Assembly (NCBI GenBank): GCA_002699335.1
Contig: PACG01000189.1
Span: forward strand, 1 to 5,487
DNA from: Candidatus Poribacteria bacterium
GTDB lineage: Bacteria > Poribacteria > WGA-4E > UBA9662
Direction: 5' to 3'
Length of the DNA: 5,487 nucleotides
Under the pieces are notes generated by a model, which saw nothing but the letters and a program-made list of their open reading frames with translations, searched no databases and was not told the origin of the DNA. Below, in pieces: positions 1-5,399 of this stretch (position 1 is its first letter; each line of letters begins with the position of its first letter). A program made the translations under genes and the position numbers.

Positions 1-47
1 AACACGTCTTTTTTCCACCCTTTCCCCTATTCTAAACCTAACTTCCA

Positions 48-67
48 TTTTCCTATCTTTTCCTATC
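48..67. repeat. 10-bp perfect tandem duplication
   Basis: The ten bases TTTTCCTATC occur twice back to back (48-57 and 58-67) in a pyrimidine-rich tract. This looks like a simple slippage duplication. No function is suggested. Confidence 0.75.
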
Positions 68-323
68 TGGGTAGGCTGTTATCCGATTTATTAGTGCGTG
101 CGGTTAAGGTGGCCTTGCTGATGGATAGACTGTCGGTCAGGCATTTCCCTTCCAACATTATCTGACAATCAATCCCTTCCATCTCTATCGAGAAAAACAG
201 TAATTTTTATGTCCGAGTGAGAAACAATACCTTCATTGGCCTGAAGGTAAACAAGTGGAATTCTAACAGCAATTTATTTGCTTTTCGCTGAATTTAACAG
301 AATAAAATTAAGTTTTGAAAAAA

Positions 324-351
324 TTGACCTGGCTTTTAGGAATATGATAAA
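324..351 (+). promoter_or_regulatory. candidate sigma-70-type promoter for the gene at 429
   Basis: TTGACC (324-329) resembles a -35 box. GATAAA (346-351) lies 16 bases further on and matches four of six positions of TATAAT. The placement about 80 bases before the ATG at 429 is reasonable and the surroundings are AT-rich. The -10 match is weak, and AT-rich DNA often gives such pairs by chance, so this is only a candidate. Confidence 0.2.
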
Positions 352-428
352 GTGGTAGCCGCTTTATTTGAGTTGGCTGATTATGGCCAAAACATTCTAA
401 TCTGCTAGTTTAATGGAGAAAAAATCCA

Positions 429-1184
429 ATGATGATCAGAATTGCAAACCCTCTATTCAATATTTTTTTGTTGTTCAGTTGCTTCTCTCTAGGAATAGCT
501 TGGGCTGACGGCACTCTTTTTTCGGACGATTTTGAAGGTGACACGGTAGGCAAAGAAGCCTCACTCTGGGAATTGGCTGGTGGTGCCCCAGGGAAAGGTT
601 CTAAAGTGGTTCAAGATCCTCTGGATCCCAGCAATAAAGTCATTTTTGTTAACAGCCCCAAATGGGTGGGAGGTTTACCTGAAGGAGCTTGGGCCCCCAA
701 AGATCAATCCTACCTCAAATGGACCGACTATACTTTTGAAGGTGATTTCATGGTTGATGATCCAACCAAATTATTTGCCTTCAATTATCGAGCTAGAGAT
801 TACGATAATATGATGCATTATAATGTGCGTCGATGGAATAAAGGTATTGTTGGTGTGTACACCCGGGAAAAAGCGGAGTGGACTGGGGCCGTCAAAGAAA
901 TCCAACATCCAACCAAGGAAAATGTCTGGTATACAGCCCAAGTTGATGTTAAAGGCGATCATCATGTGTTTAAGATTAAAGAAGCCACGGACGAAACTGA
1001 TTTCGCTAAGATTGATCCGCTGATTGAGGAAGAGGTTAAAGGCACCAAATTAGATAGCGGAACCGTTCAGGTAATGTGTTACGGTTTTGCGGACAACATC
1101 ATTGTCTATGTGGATTTCAAAGATGTAGAGATAAGGAACAAATTGACTACAACTTGGGCTCAGATCCGACGAATCAACGAATAG
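429..1184 (+). CDS. secreted concanavalin A/lectin-like domain protein (DUF1080-like)
   Basis: An intact 251-residue protein with a clear Sec signal peptide: short basic start (MMIRIANP), hydrophobic core (residues about 9-23) and an A-W-A signal peptidase I site before Asp27. The mature part opens with LFSDDFEGDTVGKEASLWE, the usual first strand of exported concanavalin A-like/LamG or DUF1080-type sandwiches. It continues with alternating aromatic beta strands (YTFEGDFMV, FAFNYRARDY, MHYNVRRW, VWYTAQVDVKG, IIVYVDFKDVEIRN) and a GTVQVMCYGFADN turn. Such folds bind or cleave polysaccharides. I see no glycosidase active-site motif, so carbohydrate binding is an inference from the fold. GGAGAA at 415-420 lies 8 bases before the ATG at 429; the ATG at 432 is an equally possible start. 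A hairpin follows the stop, suggesting a single-gene unit. The exact family was not verified. Confidence 0.8.
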   Translation: MMIRIANPLFNIFLLFSCFSLGIAWADGTLFSDDFEGDTVGKEASLWELAGGAPGKGSKVVQDPLDPSNKVIFVNSPKWVGGLPEGAWAPKDQSYLKWTDYTFEGDFMVDDPTKLFAFNYRARDYDNMMHYNVRRWNKGIVGVYTREKAEWTGAVKEIQHPTKENVWYTAQVDVKGDHHVFKIKEATDETDFAKIDPLIEEEVKGTKLDSGTVQVMCYGFADNIIVYVDFKDVEIRNKLTTTWAQIRRINE

Positions 1185-1192
1185 CAAAGTTG

Positions 1193-1230
1193 GAGAAATA
1201 GGAACTGATAGGTTTCAGTTTCTATTTCTC
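1193..1230 (+). terminator. long hairpin after the secreted-protein gene, probable terminator
   Basis: The arms at 1193-1208 and 1215-1230 pair over 16 positions, with 15 Watson-Crick pairs and one G-U pair, around a six-base loop (TAGGTT). The stem starts 8 bases after the stop codon. The stem is AT-rich and the following sequence (TTGAGAGG) is not a proper U-tract, so it may act as an mRNA 3' stabiliser or a weak terminator and not as a classical rho-independent one. Confidence 0.55.
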
Positions 1231-1406
1231 TTGAGAGGTAAATTTGCCAAACTGAGAACTGCAATTACGTTAGTAAAGACCTATGTACCAGCTGAAATTC
1301 AAGCCAATGGCTCCTGTACCTACTGTGAACAGTCACTAACTTAAGACAGTTTGAAGATAGCAAAATTGTGTAACTGATAAATTGAGATAGACTAAAACCG
1401 TAAGTG

Positions 1407-1412
1407 AGGGAG
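1407..1412 (+). promoter_or_regulatory. ribosome binding site that decides the start of the first dioxygenase
   Basis: AGGGAG sits 6 bases before the GTG at 1419. The alternative in-frame GTG at 1404 overlaps this purine run and has only a pyrimidine-containing, non-SD leader (CTAAAACCGTAA) in front of it. The later GTG is therefore preferred. Confidence 0.65.
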
Positions 1413-1418
1413 AAAATA

Positions 1419-2219
1419 GTGATTACGTCAGAACGAGTTGATTTTTTTTGGCAACACGGCTACTTGCGTATCCCACAAGTCTTTACCGAGGAAGAGATCG
1501 ATCAGATGACGACTGATTTAGATTGGATGATCGATGTCTGGGCACATAAGACACCGGGCTGGTCTGGACCGTGGAGAAAAACCTATATGGATAAGGAGAC
1601 AGAGAAAAAATCGAAACTGATTGCCATGCATGACCTCTACTTCTATTCCGAATCATGGATGAAGGGGGTGACAAATGATGGTTTGTGTGATGCTATGGCC
1701 GCCTTGCTTGGCCCAGAAGTGGAACTACATCACTCGACCATGCACGTCAAACCACCAGAAACTGGCCACCCGTTCCCTATGCACCAAGACTGGGCTTTCT
1801 ACAAACATCAAGACAACCGCTATATTGATGTGTTAGTCCATCTCGACGATACCTGCCACCAAAACGGGGAAATTCGATTTTTGGACGGTTCGCATCAGAA
1901 CGGGGCATTAAACCATATTACGCAAAATCCTGACGGTACCGATTGCACACCGCATTTGCCGACCGACCAATACCTCTTAGCAGATACTGTTCCAGTTCCT
2001 GCGGAACGAGGGGATGTTGTTTGCTTTAATTTGCATACCATTCACGGCTCACACATCAACCAAACCGACGTCAACAGGCGTATTGTGCGTTTCGGCTATC
2101 GGCATCCAGAAAATGAGCAAACTAGCGGACAAAGCATCGGTCGCCCAGGCTTAATGGTGCGAGGCAATCGTAATCGTCAGAAGGAACAAGAGTTGTTTTC
2201 TAACGCTGGGCCGAAGTAA
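1419..2219 (+). CDS. phytanoyl-CoA dioxygenase (PhyH) family protein
   Basis: A non-haem Fe(II)/2-oxoglutarate-dependent oxygenase of 266 residues. The family couples oxidative decarboxylation of 2-oxoglutarate to hydroxylation of a substrate; the substrate here cannot be read from sequence. The N-terminus has the usual FFWQHGYLRIP entry with an acidic helix (FTEEEIDQM). The iron facial triad is visible: HQD gives His122 and Asp124, and the distal His209 is in HTIHGSH. The 2-oxoglutarate-binding Arg is most likely Arg220, 11 residues after the distal His, in VNRRIVRFGYR. NGEIRFLDGSH (149-159) is the typical turn before the distal part, and ERGDVVCF leads into the second motif. The length is normal and there is no signal peptide, so it is cytoplasmic. 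The start is GTG 1419 (see the ribosome site); using GTG 1404 would add five residues. It stands 234 bases after the previous gene and is not obviously in an operon. Confidence 0.9.
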   Translation: MITSERVDFFWQHGYLRIPQVFTEEEIDQMTTDLDWMIDVWAHKTPGWSGPWRKTYMDKETEKKSKLIAMHDLYFYSESWMKGVTNDGLCDAMAALLGPEVELHHSTMHVKPPETGHPFPMHQDWAFYKHQDNRYIDVLVHLDDTCHQNGEIRFLDGSHQNGALNHITQNPDGTDCTPHLPTDQYLLADTVPVPAERGDVVCFNLHTIHGSHINQTDVNRRIVRFGYRHPENEQTSGQSIGRPGLMVRGNRNRQKEQELFSNAGPK

Positions 2220-2222
2220 ACG

Positions 2223-3137
2223 AGTGGTCGGGTTCAACACCGAGCGAAGCATGGATTTGGACAAATTGCCATCGGTGATTTTAAGATCAAGCTTCTGGCT
2301 GGCTTAAACAACATTGCCATTTCGTTAAAACCACCAACACTGCTAACAGCCAAAGCATTGGCTCAAAAGATCAAGGCTACCATTATTTTTCGTTTTGATG
2401 CAGCCAGTCAACAGCTTGAGTTCTTTGTTCCACAGGCATTTGAAGCCTCTAACTTCAAGATCGACGGAGGCTGACTGTAGTGGGTAATGTAATGGAGACA
2501 CAAGAGGTCACATTCACCGGCACGCTCTGGGATAATGTCAGTTCAACCCATACTAGCAACCCAGAGCTGAATTGGGCTCTTGCTATGGTTGGACAGTTGG
2601 ACGCCCGGATCTCGGCCCAAGACAATATTTTGGCCATCAATCGGAACTGTGGTTGGATCGGCCAACGGCATGGGGATCAATACACCATTGTGGCCGTCGA
2701 TCAAGATCGTCAACCGGTGATCGGATTAGGGGACCGGATAGAAATCACCGTCGGTCGAAAACGACTTCGCTACCAAGTCACCGAGGAAGACCTAAGCCCC
2801 GCCTTTACTCAACTCCATATTACTCCTGAATTATTTTTACCTGAACAGACCCGTCTGCTGCAGAACTACCCCAACCCATTCAACCCCGAAATCTGGATAC
2901 TTTTTGAGCTGGCCAAGGATTCGGAAGTATCCGTTATCATTTACGATATGGTTGGTAGTCAGAATCAGACAGTTAGATCTAGGATACACCTTGGCTGATC
3001 GTTACACTTCAGTTGATCGGGCAGCCTACTGGGATGGTAACACAGAGGAGGGAGAGACTGTGGCCAGTGGCGCCTACTTCTGCCAAGTTCAAGCTGAAAG
3101 ATATACCCAAATGCGGAAGCTGGTGATCTTGAAGTAG
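2223..3137 (+). pseudogene. C-terminal remnant of a large secreted protein with type IX-like sorting domain, frameshifted twice
   Basis: Three consecutive frame segments make one protein-like sequence. Segment 1, in the same frame as the preceding dioxygenase, runs from about 2223 to a TGA at 2472; it includes LLAGLNNIAISLKP, ATIIFRFDAASQQLEFFVP and FKIDGG. Segment 2 runs from about 2475 to about 2965; it includes VTFTGTLWDN, VDQDRQPVIGLGDRIEITV and, at 2855-2890, the sorting-type motif LLQNYPNPFNPE, then SEVSVIIYDMVGS. Segment 3 runs from about 2965 to the TAG at 3135; it gives IRQLDLGYTLADRYTSVDRA, AAYWDGNTEEGETVASGAYF and RKLVILK. In intact relatives these parts follow in one frame: a beta-rich module, then a roughly 85-residue C-terminal sorting domain that directs outer-membrane export. 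The N-terminal bulk is missing and no start precedes it. The frame changes near 2471-2476 and 2957-2968 look like single-base lesions. The GTG at 2480 has no ribosome site and is not a real start. Confidence 0.8.
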
Positions 3138-3145
3138 AAAGTTGC

Positions 3146-3261
3146 ATGAGGCGCTTGCTGACCTTATTTCTTTTGGCCATGCTGGCAGGTATTTCTCTCA
3201 AAGCAGAGAAGTGGGCTTTGCTAGTGGGCATTACGACTACCCTATATACAAGGAGATATAG
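3146..3261 (+). pseudogene. truncated start of a caspase-like (peptidase C14) secreted protein gene
   Basis: The ATG at 3146 begins a textbook signal peptide (MRRLLTLFLLAMLAGISLKA) followed at once by EKWALLVGI. This is the first beta strand of caspase/metacaspase p20 domains, where the usual text is ALLVGINDYP. Literal reading gives GITTTLYTRRYR and a stop at 3281-3283. One missing base near 3233 restores GI(N)DYPIYKEI and then a TAG at 3259-3261. The catalytic His and Cys of the p20 domain are absent because the gene ends where the GC-rich dioxygenase begins. It starts 8 bases after the stop of the sorting-domain remnant, as a neighbouring gene would. Its ribosome site is weak. I regard it as a 5' stump with one frameshift. 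A functional 45-residue secreted peptide is possible but less likely. Confidence 0.65.
3251..3255 (+). promoter_or_regulatory. ribosome binding site of the second dioxygenase, inside the caspase-like stump
   Basis: AGGAG lies 6 bases before the ATG at 3262, the strongest site in this part of the window. It falls within the codons that read YKEI in the restored caspase-like frame, so it may have been host sequence before the dioxygenase arrived. Confidence 0.65.
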
Positions 3262-4191
3262 ATGCGATCCTCTCTTATTATGACGCCGGCCAAACGCCGC
3301 ACATTTGTCGAGGACGGCGTGGTCATCCTCCCAAAAGTGGTTCCCCAAGAGCTGTGCCGTGCGGCGGCGACGGCGATAGAGTCAGAGAAAGTTGGGGCTT
3401 CGGAGCCGGTACAGGCATTGTACCATGGCTCGCCGCTGTGCGCCTTGTTCCAGGAGCTGCTCGGTGGGGAGCCCCTGCCGGTTACGAGCGCGCAGATTGC
3501 TGTGCGCCACCCCACACCGCTGGAGCAACTCGACATCTACATGGGACGGCCGACGCCGTCCCCCTCGGACTGGAATGGGCATGTGGACGGCATTGCGATC
3601 CATCCGGGGCCGCACAAGGACGACCCCGACCGCGAGGCTCCGATTATGAGCTTCTCCTGCCTCGTCGGCGTGGCCTTGAACGATCAGACCGAGCCGGACT
3701 GCGGAAACTTCGCCGTGCTGCGCGGATCTCACATCGCCAATGCCGTTTTTTTTGCGCAGCAGGCGGCCGCAGGCGGGCCTCTCGGCCCAGGTGGCTTGGA
3801 CTGGCCGCTAGAACCTTGGCATCGCGAACAAGGCAGCAATGCTTCGCGGGGGCAATGGCCGGAGGTCCGGGCACGCATGATCCCTCCTCCCACCCGAGCT
3901 ATGGGCGACTCGCCGCAGTACGTCGGCAGCCCGGCGAATGGAGGTTGGTGGCCGTCGGGCACGCAGCAGCTGATGCGGACGGGCGATGCTGTGTTGGCAC
4001 ACTACCTAGCCTGCCACGGCGAGAGCCGCCACGCAGGGAAGGAGCTGCGCAAAATGGTCTTCTTCCGTGTCAAGCATCATCGCCACACGGAGTACAGGCC
4101 CGGCGAGCACCACACCAGCGAGATGCAGCACATGACTGCTGTGCTGAGTGACCCTTGGCTCGAGTGGGAAGGGTTAAGCGGCCCAACATAG
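3262..4191 (+). CDS. phytanoyl-CoA dioxygenase (PhyH) family protein, GC-rich subtype
   Basis: An intact 309-residue Fe(II)/2-oxoglutarate oxygenase, cytoplasmic by lack of a signal peptide. The N-terminus reads RRTFVEDGVVILPKVVPQEL, the usual PhyH entry. The iron site is WNGHVDG (His107, Asp109) with distal His252 in LACHGES; Arg263, 11 residues later in ELRKMVFFRV, should bind 2-oxoglutarate. SFSCLVGVALNDQTEPDCGN (130-149) and FAVLRGSH (150-157) match the subfamily in which a GHVDG motif precedes a LVGVALND strand and a GSH turn. This differs from the HQDW type at 1419-2219, so the two are distant paralogues. Substrate unknown. Base composition stands out: a hand count of 3541-3600 gives 40 of 60 G+C, against 25 of 60 at 1561-1620 and 22 of 60 at 4801-4860. 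This suggests acquisition from a GC-rich source. The start at 3262 has AGGAG 6 bases upstream. Met7 (ATG 3280) better resembles the family N-terminus but has no ribosome site. Confidence 0.92.
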   Translation: MRSSLIMTPAKRRTFVEDGVVILPKVVPQELCRAAATAIESEKVGASEPVQALYHGSPLCALFQELLGGEPLPVTSAQIAVRHPTPLEQLDIYMGRPTPSPSDWNGHVDGIAIHPGPHKDDPDREAPIMSFSCLVGVALNDQTEPDCGNFAVLRGSHIANAVFFAQQAAAGGPLGPGGLDWPLEPWHREQGSNASRGQWPEVRARMIPPPTRAMGDSPQYVGSPANGGWWPSGTQQLMRTGDAVLAHYLACHGESRHAGKELRKMVFFRVKHHRHTEYRPGEHHTSEMQHMTAVLSDPWLEWEGLSGPT

Positions 4192-4232
4192 TTGGTTGAA
4201 ACAATACACTTGACGACCATCGACGGTGATTT

Positions 4233-4256
4233 GGCGAGTTCGATTATTGCCTCGCC
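4233..4256 (+). terminator. weak hairpin downstream of the second dioxygenase
   Basis: GGCGAG (4233-4238) and CTCGCC (4251-4256) can pair around a 12-base loop, 41 bases after the stop codon. No U-tract follows. It could be a weak terminator or a chance match. Confidence 0.2.
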
Positions 4257-4331
4257 GGGCTGGGTTGCGGACTCTAGGTCTGAAAGCGGACTCACCCGTG
4301 GGTAATTGCTATGTTCAGCGAAGAGGAAGCG

Positions 4332-5189
4332 ATGACAGTTAAATGCACAATATTATCAGCCATGATGTTTGTCCTGCCTTCCCCTGCCTAGCTACGGGCA
4401 ACAGCAGCTACCCATGGCAAACGAATGAGGCTCAATCTGCGATGCGTCGCATCGCAGATTGAGCCTCCTGCAGGATTCCGAAGGACCGAAATGGAATCAG
4501 GAACATTCGCCGATTGGCTGCGGCATCTTCCGCTGAAAAGAGGTCCGCGCCTGTTCTCTTACACGATGGCAAGCCGAAGGCGAACCAAGGGGACACGTTA
4601 CTGTTATTGATATAGACGGGGACTAAGGATCTTCAGCAATGTGCCAACGCAATCATTCGACTGAGAGCGGAGCACCTATACTCCAGAAAGGATTTTACCG
4701 CTATACATTTCAACTTCACGAATGGAGATAAGGTGTCCTTCACCAGATGGGTATCAGGATACCGACCTATTGTGAAGGGAAGGAGGGTTACATGGGCGAA
4801 GCAAGCTAACAAGGATATATCTTACTCCAATTTCAGACAATACCTGAGAACTGTGTTTGTTTATGTGGGAAGCCATTCGTTGAGTCGGGAGCTAAAGGTC
4901 AGAAAGGGTGCGAGTTACATGCAAATTGGTGATGTATTCATAAAGGGCGATTTCCCGGCCATGCTGTTGTCGTTCGAGACATGCCGAGAACGATTGCACT
5001 GGCGAGAGGGTTTTCCTTCTGGCTCACAGCTACATGCCTGCGCAGGATGTCCACATCATGAAAAACCCAACTGACGCCAGTGTGTCCCCCTGGTATAAGT
5101 TATCGTCGGATGATACGCTGTGTACACCAGAATGGGTTTTTGAGAAGTTCGATTTGAAATGCTTTGCTCCGAAAAATGAGCGGAACTAA
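4332..5189 (+). pseudogene. DUF4846-like secreted protein gene broken by about seven frame changes
   Basis: Read across frames, this 858-bp stretch yields nearly a whole DUF4846-type protein of unknown function (intact members are about 280-300 residues). It starts with MTVKCTILSAMMFVLP, a signal peptide after GAGG at 4323-4326. The following pieces are: CLATGNSSYPWQTNEAQSAM (4385-4444); QIEPPAGFRR, GTFADWLRHLPLK (4455-4541); PVLLHDGKPKANQG (4550-4591); VTVIDIDGD (4597-4623); KDLQQCANAIIRLRAEHLYS, FTAIHFNFTNG, MQIGDVFIKGDF (4625-4954); GHAVVVRDM (4957-4983); TGERVFLLAHSYMPAQDVHI and SPWYKL...TPEWVFEKFDLKCF, ending at TAA 5187-5189. Frame changes lie near 4377, 4452-4460, 4542-4550, 4587-4594, 4618-4625, 4955-4958 and 4984-4998. 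Both ends and the spacing are preserved, so decay seems recent and is by small indels. A perfect palindrome lies at one lesion. The longest open piece (4733-5074) starts in mid-domain and is not a gene by itself. Confidence 0.75.
4427..4467. repeat. perfect 20-bp inverted repeat with a single-base centre
   Basis: The left arm 4427-4446 (beginning GAGGCTCAATC, ending GATGCG) is the exact reverse complement of the right arm 4448-4467 (beginning CGCATCGC, ending GAGCCTC), centred on T4447. It lies inside the N-terminal part of the DUF4846-like remnant and covers the frame change between the YPWQTNEAQ and QIEPPAGF pieces. As RNA it would fold into a hairpin with a few bases forced open at the tip. 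No U-tract follows, so it is not an ordinary terminator. Confidence 0.95.
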
Positions 5190-5399
5190 GGCATCCAGCG
5201 GACACTGAGTCGATTTTCAGGTGGCAGGCCTGAGTTTATTTTTGTTCTAAAAAACTGTCAAGTCTTTTTTGTGTTTTTTCTCAGGGGTGAGGAGTTACAT
5301 TAACATTGACTTTACCCAAATCCAAGTCGGAAAGTAGGTTCAAATTAGGATTAGACTGAAACAGCCCTTTATTAGTGCTTACTAGCGCCGAGGAGAATC
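5190..5399. other. AT-rich intergenic region after the DUF4846-like remnant
   Basis: About 210 bases without a gene. It contains a small hairpin followed by a T-rich stretch (5216-5243), two further T-runs near 5260-5280, and a leader with a good ribosome site before the ATG at 5400. No clear promoter boxes were recognised. Confidence 0.5.
5216..5243 (+). terminator. possible rho-independent terminator
   Basis: TCAGG (5217-5221) pairs with CCTGA (5229-5233), extendable by one U-G pair, around a 7-base loop. TTTATTTTT follows at 5235-5243. The stem is short but the T-rich tail and the position 28 bases after the stop of the DUF4846-like frame fit a terminator. Confidence 0.35.

Larger units (their letters stand above)
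1..428. other. AT-rich upstream region without a convincing gene
   Basis: No reading frame here has a believable start, ribosome site and protein-like composition together. The stretch begins in pyrimidine-rich sequence with a short tandem duplication (48-67). The last 100 bases are AT-rich and probably carry the promoter and leader of the secreted-protein gene starting at 429. A stop-to-stop frame at 166-291 reads somewhat protein-like (it contains VRVRNNTFIGLKVNKW) but has no ribosome binding site. It could be the tail of a decayed gene or chance. Confidence 0.6.

Noticed and set aside
166..291. Stop-to-stop frame reading VRVRNNTFIGLKVNKW, with a possible GTG start at 217
   Set aside because: No ribosome binding site, only about 24 residues from the GTG, and no family recognised. 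At most a gene remnant.
2572..2829. An 85-codon frame overlapping the sorting-domain remnant
   Set aside because: It overlaps the frame with recognisable domain sequence and its own translation has no protein-like pattern.
3252..3293. A frame across the junction reading GDIDAILSYYDAG, which could be taken as a continuation of the caspase-like gene
   Set aside because: It needs another frame change and does not match the caspase text I know. Its extension runs into the wrong frame of the dioxygenase.
3354..4151. A 265-codon open frame overlapping the second dioxygenase on the same strand, plus several opposite-strand frames of 64-127 codons in 2965-4295
   Set aside because: High G+C makes stop codons rare in all frames. 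The translations are rich in Arg, Ala and Gly with no domain pattern, whereas the 3262-4191 frame carries all PhyH motifs.
4733..5074. A 113-codon frame that could be listed as a stand-alone gene
   Set aside because: It is the middle of the DUF4846-like remnant. It has no upstream ribosome site, and recognisable sequence of the same domain continues on both sides in other frames.
2223..5189. The idea that all frame changes are sequencing errors
   Set aside because: Not excluded, but the three genes at 429-1184, 1419-2219 and 3262-4191 total about 2.5 kb without a lesion, while about ten lesions lie in about 1.9 kb of the other reading frames. Random error would not spare the intact genes so cleanly.
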